The notes under the pieces were generated by a model. That model saw only the letters and a program-made list of their open reading frames with translations. It searched no databases and had not been told where the DNA came from. The position numbers were made by a program, and so were the translations under genes. This document shows, in pieces, positions 35,779-47,500 of a DNA stretch of 64,000 nt; position 1 is the first letter of the stretch, and every line of letters starts with the position of its first letter. Source of the stretch: Rhypophila decipiens (taxonomy: Eukaryota; Ascomycota; Sordariomycetes; Sordariales; Naviculisporaceae); the NCBI GenBank assembly GCA_033297075.1, contig MU858119.1, forward strand, positions 62,001-126,000. Reading direction: 5' to 3'.

Positions 35779-37643
35779 ATGAGCGACCCACGGGTGCCCT
35801 CGTACTCGGTCAAGCCCAGGATTCGATACAACACTGTTGGCGCCATTAACGGTCCTCTTGTCATTCTGGACAATGTTCGTCCACCACCGCCCAGGATGAT
35901 CGCTCTACAAGTGCCATGGCTGACCAAGCTGCCAGGTCAAATACCCTCGCTACAATGAAATCGTAACGGTCACACTCCCGGATGGGACGCAGCGTTCTGG
36001 TCAGGTCTTGGAAGCTCGAGGTAAGCGCCGGTCCCTCCCCCCTCGTTTTATGAGACGTAACTGACCTTTATTTGCCAGGAAACCGAGCGGTTGTCCAGGT
36101 AGAATTCAGCGTCAATTCGGTAGTTGATCAGCCACTGACAGTGTCTATATACAGGTCTTTGAGGGCACAACTGGTATCGATGTTAAGAAGGTGCGGGGAA
36201 TATTTGCACTGGACAGTTTGGCGGTATACTGACTCCGAATAGACCAGGGTCGAGTTTACAGGCGAGAGTCTGAAGCTGGGTGTGTCGGAAGACATGCTTG
36301 GTCGTATCTTCGATGGTTCTGGCCGTGCGATCGACAAGGGGCCCAAGGTCCTGGCCGAGGAGTTCTTGGATATCAACGGCAGCCCTATCAACCCATACTC
36401 GAGAGTTGGTGAAGCGGGTTCTCTCTCGAATGAACTAAGCTAATATGTAATAGGTGTATCCCGAAGAAATGATCTCGACCGGTATCTCGGCCATCGACAC
36501 GATGAACTCAATTGCCCGTGGCCAGAAGATCCCCATTTTCTCTGCCGCCGGTCTCCCTCACAACGAAATCGCCGCGCAGATCTGTCGGCAAGCCGGTTTG
36601 GTGCAGCGCCAGGGTGTCACGAACAAGGGTGTTCACGATGGCCACGAAGAGAACTTCTCCATCGTCTTCGCGGCTATGGGTGTCAACCTGGAGACGGCTC
36701 GTTTCTTCACTCGCGATTTCGAGGAGAACGGCAGCTTGGAGCGTGTTACTCTCTTCCTCAACCTCGCCAACGACCCGACGTAGGACCCCAACCCCCGTGC
36801 TGGTTCCATACTACAGAGCGCTGACCATAGCACAGCATCGAACGCATCATCACACCCCGTCTTGCCCTTACGACCGCCGAATACTACGCCTACCAACTCG
36901 AGAAGCACGTCTTGGTTATTCTCACCGATCTTTCAGCCTACTGCGACGCCCTCCGTGAGGTTTCGACTGCTCGCGAAGAAGTACCTGGTCGCCGTGGTTT
37001 CCCCGGTTACATGTACACGGATTTGTCAACCATCTACGAACGAGCTGGACGTGTCGAGGGCCGCAACGGATCCATCACGCAAATCCCGATTCTGACCATG
37101 CCCAACGACGATATCACTCACCCCATCCCCGATTTGACCGGATACATCACTGAGGGCCAGATCTTCGTTGACCGAGCGCTGTACAACCGGGGTATCTACC
37201 CTCCCATCAACGTCCTGCCCTCGCTCTCTCGTTTGATGAAGTCGGCCATTGGTGAGGGAATGACTCGCAACGATCACGGTGATGTCTCCAACCAGCTGTA
37301 TGCCAAATACGCCATTGGTCGTGATGCGGCGGCCATGAAGGCTGTGGTCGGTGAGGAGGCGTTGTCGGCCGAGGACAAGCTCTCGCTCGAGTTCTTGGAG
37401 AAGTTTGAGCACCAATTCATCAACCAGGGCCAATACGAGTCGCGGACAATCTTCGAGTCTCTGGATCTGGCTTGGAGTCTCCTTCGCATTTACCGCAAGG
37501 ACATGCTCAACCGTATTCCGGCCAAGGTTATCAACGAGTACTACCAGAGAACGGCCGCGATTGCCAAAGGCAAGGGCAAAGACAAGCCGTCGAGCAAGGA
37601 CACGAGGGACACGACAGAAGAGGAGAACTTGATTGACGCATAA
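35779..37643 (+). CDS. vma2: V-type proton ATPase subunit B (Vma2)
   Basis: Seven exons: 35779-35874, 35936-36020, 36079-36098, 36155-36190, 36243-36404, 36454-36779 and 36836-37643, giving 510 residues, close to the family length. The start [20 protein letters not shown] matches the family N-terminus. The beta-barrel runs through about residue 80 ([16 protein letters not shown]). The nucleotide-binding-type domain follows, with [23 protein letters not shown] and [18 protein letters not shown], and the C-terminal helical domain ends EENLIDA. Subunit B is the non-catalytic regulatory subunit of the cytosolic V1 sector, which acidifies vacuoles and Golgi and can bind actin. Its phosphate loop is the degenerate form expected for B rather than catalytic A. 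Introns crowd the 5' half (two of the exons are 20 and 36 nt), as is common in filamentous fungi. Confidence 0.97.
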
Positions 37644-39713
37644 GTCGGCGCGTGGCTTGTTCAGTGGTGTGTAGAAATTGAACTGGTGCAGGCTGAATAA
37701 TATGCTTGGGTTAGCTGGCCAGTATTGGAAATAGGATGATGGCTCCTTGTCGTACTTTCGCAGCTTGTGCTTGTCGAGCTAGCCAGCCAGCATTATGTGT
37801 ATTCTTTTTTGGCACGCATGCCTTGTGTCTATAGGCGACAGGTCGTCGCTCTTGGTACTCCTGCGGCGAGTTGTAGATTGGAATTTCCACCACTGTTTGG
37901 TCGTTTACCTGCTTAGAGGTCATCGCTTGGCTGTATACCACATCAATTGCTTTGTGGTTTTAATGTTTTGGTTCGATGCTGCCTGCTCCTTGTTCCGATT
38001 GGCGCGCGTGCCTCTGTAGTTCGGTTCGTCCCTTGAGCCGGCCCGGAGGTTAGGCTGGGCCGTGGGGATCTAAGACGGACCGTTTTCACTGGACTGGACG
38101 TCCAGCAGGGGGTAGCTGTTTTCTTGACTGCCGAGCTCTATTCCCTTGCTGGGTGTTTTCTTGTTAACCGATGCGCCATTGTTAATGCCCCGCTCCATCT
38201 GTTAGGCCTGTTGTTGCTACCATAATATCATAGCTCTCGGTCCCGGTCCTCGGATCAAGAGAATGCCTACTGTTGATTGTTTGCGTATCGTATGGCACTA
38301 TGTCTCGGGGAAGACCTCAATCAAGTGGCTGCAATACCACATAATGGTTTACACTCTTGTCCTCTTCAACAACCTGACGTCACTTATAAGACGCATGGAG
38401 CTCAAAACAAGCTTCTTTTGGTGTGTGGGAGAGCTACACAAGCTAGATCGTTTACGATACGGAAACAAGGATGTGAAAACCCCGCACGGTTTTCATGGTT
38501 CAAACGTTTCTGAGAAAGCCCCGGGACGCCACAACCGCACCAATGATGGTAGTGTACCTCGAGCGGCGTCCAAACGTCATGAGATGCTCGACACATTCAA
38601 CACCGACTACCGGTACCCATTTCTTCGTTGACGAGACTAGACGATAACAGCAGATTCCGACTGACCTAGGTCTGCACCTAAGGCTGGTCCGTTAGCAACT
38701 GATCAACCCAGTGGACGGGCAGACGGACCCGGACCCGTGGAAGCGAGTAAGGTATAGGTCGCCATCCGGCTCAATTTCACTCGTGGACTTGATCCAACTT
38801 TCGTTACACACCGGCAACCACATCTTATATCCTTGGCAGCTCCATCACTTGGAGAGTTCCCGTGAACCCTGGGGAGCTTTGTTAGCACATAGGATCATCC
38901 AGCATTATTCCCGTCCATCCTTGGATCGATACCACCTACCCTCCTTAGACAGCTCCAGGGAAGCACAAACCAAGAAGTTCGAGGTCCGTATAGAGGAGTC
39001 CATCCTGCCGCACAGGACAATCCCGTACAACCGTCACACAGGGGTTGTTTTCACCGAACCCTCGTGTTCCGGGTGCTTCGGCTCTAGAGTTTCTGCGCCC
39101 ATTGAATCATTGATGGACTTTAGCAATCGGCAGACATTGGACTCGTCCGAGGGTGTCTTGATACTGGGTCGGCATTGAGTAGTAGATACTGTAGGATATC
39201 TTATACGAACACGGGAGGGAAATTGGCAAGCCATCCCGTTTACCTGTACCTGCGTCTCGTTATATTGCCTTGTCAGTTGGTTTACACACCCAACACGTCG
39301 GCACGCATCTCTCCACGGGCCCATTTGGGGCAACAGAGTTCATCCCCAATACCGGGCTATATTTCCAAGATGAATGTTACCGTTTGATGCGACCTCCCGA
39401 GCCCATGCTGCCCATCTCCAAGGGTTCCCCGACGATCTCCAACGGCTTCCCTCTCTTCATCCGGCCCCGCCATCCACATTTCGTCGTCTGCTTTTACCCA
39501 GCGATCCTGGTCTCCTGATGGGGTTGAGCACAAGATTTGGGGCCGTGGCTACCTACGTAGGTATATTACCGTCGACTCGCTCCTTCCTGACTCCCCGCCT
39601 CCCCACCTTTGCCCTCCCCATCCCCTCGAGCTTTCTCTCCACCTCGCTCGATCATAGGAGTAACACGGTCTTGCCTTTGAGTCTTGCAAGATACTTCTAG
39701 GGAGCAAGCCATC
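37644..39713. other. 2.1 kb intergenic region between vma2 and the epimerase gene
   Basis: No gene is recognised. A 155-codon plus-strand frame (38711-39178) and a 122-codon frame (38263-38631) lack motifs and splice logic. CT/CCT-rich sequence from 39580 onward looks like the promoter and leader of the epimerase gene. Confidence 0.5.
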
Positions 39714-41023
39714 ATGCGTGCCAACTTATTCACCCTCACCGCGTGCCTCCTCGCGGGCACCGCCTCAGCCGCCAGCGAAAAGTCGGCCTTCAAGCCCGAC
39801 AAGGATGGCAAGTACTGGATCTACGGCGAGGGCATCTCTGCGGCTTTCATTCCATACGGTGCCTCCATCACCGATCTGCTCGTCAAGGACCAATATGGCA
39901 TTGACCGGGACGTTGTCATGGGCTTCGACAACGCAACCTACTACGAGGTCGACAAGCAGCACGCCCATCTTGGCGGCATTGTCGGTCGTTATGCGAACCG
40001 GATCAAGAACAGCACGTTCGAGATCGACGGTGTCGAATACAAGGTCAAGGCCAACGACAACCCCACCCCGGAGTACCCAGAGGGCCTCGACACCCTGCAC
40101 GGCGGACCTGATGGCTGGGACTGGCGCACCTTCAGCGTTGTGTCCTACACCAACAACAGCATCACCTTCTCGCTCGTCGATCCTGACGGCAAGGAAGGCT
40201 TCCCCGGCGAAGTGGTCTCGTATGTCACCTATACCTTGGGCAAGATGACGTGGGACTTCAAGATTGTCGCCATCGCCACGACCAAGAAGACGCCCATCAT
40301 GCTGAGCAACCACGGCTACTGGAACCTCGACGGCTTTGCCAACAACGAGACCCAGAGCGTGCTGAACCACACCTTTTATCTTCCCTACAGCGGACAGAGG
40401 GTCGATGTCGACCCCATCTTGATTCCCACGGGTGATATCGCGGCCAACAAGAAGGGTTCTGTCAACGACTTTTGGAGCGCTCCCAAGCAGATCGCCAGTG
40501 GCTTCAAGGGCAAGGAGATCGAGGGCAACTGCGGAGGTGGATGCGACGGATATGGTGTGTTTTTCCCCGACCCCATTCCTTGTCCGCATTTCTCGTCCAG
40601 TCTTGACGGGCGGATCAGTAGAGCTGACCTTTTTGATCCATAGACAACTGCTGGCTTGTCAACAAGCCCAGCCCGATTGACTGGCGCGCCGATGGAAACT
40701 ACGTCGCACGTCTGCAGTCGGCCTGGTCCGGCATCCAGCTCGACATCTACTCGGACCAGGAGGCCTTCCAGATGTACTCGTGCAACTTCCAGAACGGCTC
40801 CATGACGCTCAAGAAGGGCCAGGGCTTGTACGACAACGAGGACTTCCCCAGGACTGTCCCCAAGTACGGCTGTCTCGTTCTCGAGGTAGAGGACTGGATT
40901 GACGCCATCAACCACCCCGAGTGGCACAGGAGCGACAAGCACTTCATTGAGCCCGGTGGTGATCCATATGTGGTCCAGGCTAGCTATCGCTTCAGCATCA
41001 ACTCGACTGTTACCCCTTACTAG
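39714..41023 (+). CDS. Secreted aldose 1-epimerase (galactose mutarotase) family protein
   Basis: Exon 1 is 39714-40554, the intron is 89 nt (GTGTGT donor, CCATAG acceptor), and exon 2 is 40644-41023, giving 406 residues. The start at 39714 gives a clean signal peptide, MRANLFTLTACLLAGTASA, cut about residue 19; an upstream GTG-like in-frame extension was rejected. Family motifs are present: IPYGASITDLLV, GGIVGRYANRI, the LHGG loop (His129), NHGYWNL with the likely catalytic acid His200, and CLVLEVEDW with the likely base Glu361, then NHPEWH. Several N-x-S/T sites suggest N-glycosylation. The family interconverts alpha and beta anomers of sugars. The secreted form is typical of fungal homologues acting outside the cell, but its sugar is unknown. 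Confidence 0.9.
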
Positions 41024-41572
41024 GGGGTGCATCATTGGCTATGGGAGTTATGGACTGCAATGAGACAATTAAGCTGTTGACTTGTATTATTGTATTTGAT
41101 TGGAGTGCATGTATCTAATGATACCCGCTGGTTATGATGCATGCAAGAGCAAAAGAAAAAAGCCAGCGAACATGAAAATTCAGGGTGCTAAAATGGAACA
41201 AAAACAAAAAGAAAAGGGAATCTTTTCATAAAATCTTGTATGAACCTTTCCCATCCAACCAACCCGGAAACGCTGATGCCTTTCGTCCCATCCCATACCA
41301 ACATACTCGCTTTCCCTGATAAAAAGTGAATTGCCCCATTCGATCAACATGAACATGTATGTACCATAACTTCTAGGTTTACTTTGCACAACCTGCTTTG
41401 GCTTCCGCATCTCGGTAGCATGACATCAATCACCAGCTCCGTTCCTCTTCTCTCCTGTTCAGAGACAGTAGGCTATCCGACAAAACTATCAGAGCACAAA
41501 ACTAGCTATGTGGCTAAAACCACCCAGGTAGAGCTATCAATGCCGTATCTCCCTTATCAATTCACCTAATCA
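41024..41572. other. Convergent spacer between the epimerase and histidine kinase genes
   Basis: About 550 nt between two stop codons. It is AT-rich and I see nothing in it beyond likely 3' UTRs. Confidence 0.6.
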
Positions 41573-44500
41573 TTATCCCTTCACTCCATTCTCGCCATCA
41601 TGGACCCCGTTGTTCCCATCTTCAAGACCCAAAACTTCAACATGAGCCCCCTCCTTTTGTTGCGTGCTCGACGAAGACGACTGATTCTTCTTCTGTGGAC
41701 CAGTCTTGTCTCCGTCGACAGCGTCGCTATTATTCCGAGCCTTGGCCGTCCCATTAGATTCGTGCAAGGCAGTACCTGAAGGTGCCCCCTCTTGATGAGA
41801 CGGACCTGGGCTCTTGGGCGTGACTGGTCTAGGTCCAAAACCAGGTGGTGGCACATCGGGAGGTTGACTGTGGGGATGGCCAACGAGATACGTGTCCAGC
41901 TTCTTCTTGAGCAATTCGGAGCGGACCGGCTTGGCTAGATAGTCGTTCATCCCGGCAGCGAGGCACTTTTCTCGGTCGCCTTGGATAGCCGAGGCGGTCA
42001 TAGCGATCACAAGAACCTTGCGGACGGCCTCAATGGGGTCATTTCGGAGCAGTTTCGTGGCCTCGTAGCCATCCAAGACGGGCATCTGGACATCCATGAG
42101 AATGATGTGATAGGGAATGCCTTGCCGAGCCTTCTCGCGAAGTCCCTCCACCGCCTTCAAGCCATTGTCGTAAGTATCAACATTCGGGTAGCCTAACCGC
42201 TGCATGTACTGCATGGCGATCTTGGCGTTGATGGCGTTGTCCTCGGCAATACATACCCGCAACTGATCCTTCGGTATCTGCGAGATATCAAAGTAAGGCT
42301 TGGGCGCCACCTCCTTCTCGATAGCCGTCAGTGACCGCTGAGGAGGCTCTGCCAGAGCGGCGGTTGGCGAGTTCTGAGCGTCTCCTTTGACCACCTCGGG
42401 CTTCGCCTTGTCAAATGTGACGGTGAACCATGCTGTAGTCCCTACATTCTCCTGGCTGTCTAGCTGAATCTTTCCCTTCATCGTTGTCTCGATCAAAGAT
42501 TTGCAGATGCTAAGCCCAAGTCCACTGCCCCCGTACTTCCTCGCCGTGCTGGCGTCGGCTTGGCTGAAGGGCTGGAAGAGTTTGTCAAGCTGCTGAGGCG
42601 AGATCCCAATGCCCGTGTCCTTGACCCAAAACGTCAGTGTGGCCTTTTCCTCGGTTTCGGAATCAACACGGGCTCCAATGGTGATGGACCCATCTTCGGT
42701 GAACTTCAGGCTGTTTCCGATCAAGTTGCCAAGGACCTGGTGAAGACGAATAGGATCTCCGTAGATCAGAATAGGCGGGAGTTTGATATCCTGGATGATC
42801 CTAACGTTGTTCTTGGCTGTCTTTTCCCGATTTCGGTACGAGGCTGCTCGGACGACCTCGCGCACCATCTCCTCAGGGTTGAACGCGATGATATACAGCT
42901 TCATCTTGTCTGCCTCCATGCGGGAGAAGTCGAGAATATCGTTGATGACTGTCAAGAGCAGGTCGGCCGACACCCTGATTGAGTCGGCCATCTCCAGCTG
43001 GTCTTTGTTGAGACCGCTGTCTCGAAGGAGTTCTGAATTCCCAATCACGCCGTTCAGGGGGGTACGCAGTTCATGCGAGACATTGGCGAGAAAAATGCCT
43101 TTGGCCTTCGCAGCCTCTTCAGCGAGCTTGACATTCCTTATTGCTTCGGCCTCTGCGTCCTTGGCCTTTGTCTCTGCTTCGATTGCTTTGGCTAGCGCGC
43201 GTTTCTGGAGAGATACCATCGACACGTTTTCGGCCGAAACCTTTTCAACAGCCTTCATGGACAGCGCATTCGAGTAGCTGATGCCGATTTGGTTGACGAG
43301 AAGCTGGAGAACTGTGACATTCCGGTCCGTGAAGGAACCCGGCACGCCTTCGAGGTACAGGACGCCGAGGAGCGGCTTCGTGCCATGGCAGATGGGAATA
43401 GCAATGACAGCTTTGCTGGATGGGTTCTTACGCAGCCAGCCTTCGCTCACATTGCCAAACCGTTCATCGCAGACAAGGTCTCGTAGGAAGACGACTTCGC
43501 GGAACCGGGTACAATACAAGATGACGTTCTCGGCCACGAGGTTCGTTCCGCTGAGGGGCATGCCGGGTATGTGTGCCACTGCGCCTTTCTCCGGATCACC
43601 GCTAGCAGCAACGCACCAGTCGCCACCCTCTTCGTCTTGGACCACAATTGCACCCAGTGTAGCAGAACCGCTGCAGGTCTGCAGAATCACATCGCACATG
43701 GTCTTCAGCAGCTGATCGACTCTCAGCACCGACGAAATGACCTGCGAAGACACAAGAATAGCATGCAAGTCGATCATATCAAGCGCGGGAAGACCAGCAC
43801 CAGCCTCGGGCTGCATCGACCCTCTCCACGCCGACATTCGTTCCCCTTTCAGAGCCGCCACCGCAGCCTGCATGTTCTCTTGCGCCTCCTCCACGCCATC
43901 GCCGTCAACTGCGCGGTACTGGACAGAGGCAGCATCTCCAGCAAAGTCCGTCTGCACACCAGCCTCCGAGGTTCGTGGATTGCGTAGAGGGCCGTGCAGC
44001 AAGATGCTGTGCTCCGTCTCAATTCGATCGGCGATGCCCGTGGCGCCGAATTGACGATATAAGCCGACAGCGTCCCGGAGTGCAGACCGTGCAGAGCGCC
44101 TACCGGCAGTTCTAATGAAGATATTCGCCATCAGGTAGTTACCCAGTGCTTCTTCAAACACAAAGCTGTGCTCCGAAGCATGGTCCAGGGCCTGCTCGTA
44201 CTGCTGAATCGCGAGCCCGTGGTAACCGCGCATCTCCGAGACTTGGGCGTCGAGCAGTTTCGACCAGGACAGGTAGTTGACGCTATTATACACCTGCCAG
44301 TCCTTGATTTTCTTGTTTAGCTCCTCGATCTGCTGAACAGTCTCCTCAATTTGAACCTCGCCTTTGTCGCCGGGTGGACGACGGGGATCTTGCTGCTGGC
44401 GAAGAACCGCACCGGCCAATGAGAGCCCGTAGAAGAGCACAGCCAATCTTGAATTCCGAGACGACCATAGCAGATCCAGATGTTCGTAGCAGTTCTTTCC

Positions 44501-47500
44501 AATCTCGAGAGCGCGTTCGTAGTGGCCGTACAGGAACAAAGGAATCATTTCCAAGGTTTCGTAAAACACGCGCGATCTCCCGCCATTGTTCGTGTTTGCA
44601 GTGAGCCAGGCCTTGTACGTCGTGGCGTTGTGCTGCTCGTCGCTCAGGACCTCTTGCGCTTCGTTCACACGCGTTTTTCCTTGCAAAGCACGGCATACCT
44701 GCCTCACGGCGATTAGATGTGTGCCTCCCCGCGTGTCTAGGTGCCAGCTTGGAATCTCCTCGCACGAGTATTGGCAATACGCTTCTAGATCGGAGCAGTT
44801 CTCGCCCGCAAACAGCCTCATCTGGGCGCACAAACCAAAGCTGAGAATGGTTGATATCCGGTCTCCAGCGGCAGCGGCGTAGTCTGCTGATTCTTGTAGC
44901 TGGTTGACAGTTTCTGCCAATGGGAACTGCACATGCCCGATGAAATTGCCATAAATCATATACCCCCTGGCGAGGATAAAAGGGTCTCGATGCTTGTCGA
45001 TCAGTTCGAGACACACGCCGCCAAGATCGACGGCGAACTGGACCATGTTGAAGCGGGAGAGTGAGATGATGGACAAGTAGAGGAACGCCAGGCCAGACTG
45101 GGGATATGGACCTCGTCTCAAGTACAGGTCCACCATTAGGAGGGCAACGTGGTAAAAAGAGAGGCAATTCGTCCACCAGCCGGCGCTTGCTGCTTCTGCG
45201 AGCACTGCGGCAAGAGTCGCCAAGCGTGGGTCGTTATCAATCTGGCGATTGAGAAGCTCGTCACGACTCATTGCCTGTATTTTGACCGACAGGGTTTCGA
45301 AAATGGCATCGCACTTCTCATATGTTGGGTCCTCGTCGAAATCGACATCGAGTGCTTGGAGACATTCAGAGAGCGACTGCAGAGCTCGCCTAGAGTCTCC
45401 GCTCTGCGCGAAAATTCGTGACTGCAAGATCCAGGCAGGCGCCTTATCCAACGGAGTTCTCGCACGATCGAATATCGTCTGCAGCAGTTCGCTGGCAGCA
45501 CTGTGGTGTCCCATGTACAGATGGCACTCGGCGGCCTGCAAGTAAAGTTGAATCGTTTCTTCGTAAGACACATCGTCAGCACCGTCGACCCAAGGATCTG
45601 TCTGCAGCAACGCGACCGCATTGCTGTAGTACTTCGCGGCGGTCGGCCGGGCGCCCCTAGCGGATGCAGCCTTGGCGCAGTCGGAGAGCAGCTTCCGGTA
45701 GGGACGCCGGTGAGATACACGCTTCCGGATGATGTCTACGGATTCACAAACGTGAGAAGCCGTATTGTCGATTGAAGATGGGTCTGACGCGTAGTGTTTG
45801 AGGAGCGTCTGCGCAATGACGAAGTGCATTTTCCGAGCATTGCATTCCTTCAGCGCCGAGGCCGCTTGAATGTATCGGTCGTGGGCGAAACGGAAGCGGT
45901 CGTCCCTGTCGCCAGGAACAATGATGCATGCCTGAATAGCCGCCTGAAGACCAGCAACGACGTCCTCGGAGGGGAAATTGCTGCGACAGCAGCCGTTATG
46001 TGCGTCGGTCTCATCCTCATAATAGTGAAATTCACCCCCCATAAGTTTGCATATGAGGTCGAACGAGAAGGTCTGGCCAAGCAAAGCTGCCCATGCAAGG
46101 ATTGACCTCGATGCCGGCGGTAGCTCGCCCAAGCGACGAGTAATGAAAGCGGTATCCAAGACGTCATAGTCTTGCTCCCCCTGAAACTGGTCGAAAAGTC
46201 GATCCAAATCGTATTTCCAGTGACCTGCGTGGTAATCATGCCAAATGCACTTCTTGCGATGGCCAGCATTGAGCATTTCCCGCATGTAAAAAGGATTGCC
46301 AGCAGTCTTGGACTGGATAACAAGAGCCAGCGGTAAAACATCCTCCTTGGGCAAAGACAGCGTTGCCGAAACATAGTGCACGATATCTTCCTCGCCCAAT
46401 GGCGTCAACACTATCTTCGTAATCGTAGGACTGCCTCGTCTGCCGTAGTCGTCAGACTTGACTGGGTTGAGGATTGCCTGGACTCGTTCGGGTGCTAGCT
46501 CCTCCGGGCGGTAAGTGACTATGATGACTATTTTCAACTTTGCTGCGATGATCTGTGTTATTAGCTCGAGAGACTCGGTATCGGCGAAGTGGAGATCGTC
46601 CAAGCAAAAGCATATGAACTTGTAGTGGGTAAACATTCGCAGCACGTCGAGGAATGTATTCATCAGTCGCATAGTCTTCATCGACACGCCAGACCTCAGA
46701 AGGTCCTGGGAGCTTTGCGCCGTGGACTTGCCCGAGTTCTGAAGAGGCGATGATGAGGCAGGGATATCTGGAGATGAGCCACGCCGTTTCAGGCCCGACT
46801 GGCCCGATGAGGCCGAGGAGCGCACTACTGCCATCCCTTCAACATTGCCCAAGAGAAATTCGGGCAGGCCCAGCACCTTGTGAAGCATTGGCCACACCGG
46901 TCGGACATGGTGCTTCAGTGCCTGGTGAAAGGGTGTCTCGGTATTTCTCTCCCCCCAGACCTGGCGAAACAAGGACGACAGGAGCTTCAACAAGGGTCCA
47001 AACGCGGTCCTCCTGGCCGTCTCGAACTTGGCCGTCGCGCAATAACCTCGCTTCCGTGCGTCCCCTAGAATCGACTGTACCAAATAGCTCTTTCCGAGGC
47101 CACCTGCTCCCTCGATTAACACTATCTCGCAGTGACCTTGTCTTCTGAATTTGGCCGTTCCAAGTTGACGAGAAAGGCTAGAGGATGCTTCGACCGTCTG
47201 TCCACTGTTGTCAAGGAGACTTGACGTCTCAAAGGACACGGTATGCTGCCGTTCCCAGGGGCGGGAGCCACGTAGGCCTACCGACAGGGTCGAATTGCCC
47301 GATGAGCCCGTCGTATCGCCATCTATAGCCAAAGCCGATGGCTGGAGACTATTCCTTGTCCTTGGGTCGATAGAAGAAGGCGGCGCAAATGAACCGCCCT
47401 GCCGATTGGCTCCTTCACCTGAACTCGCGCCTTCGCTGGAGGCTTCGGTCCCATCCAGATGGTCATTCGCCCCAGCTACCGCCTCTGTCCAGTTACCGCC

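Noticed and set aside
38711..39178. 155-codon plus-strand ORF between vma2 and the epimerase gene
   Set aside because: No recognisable motif, odd composition and no introns or neighbours that make sense of it.
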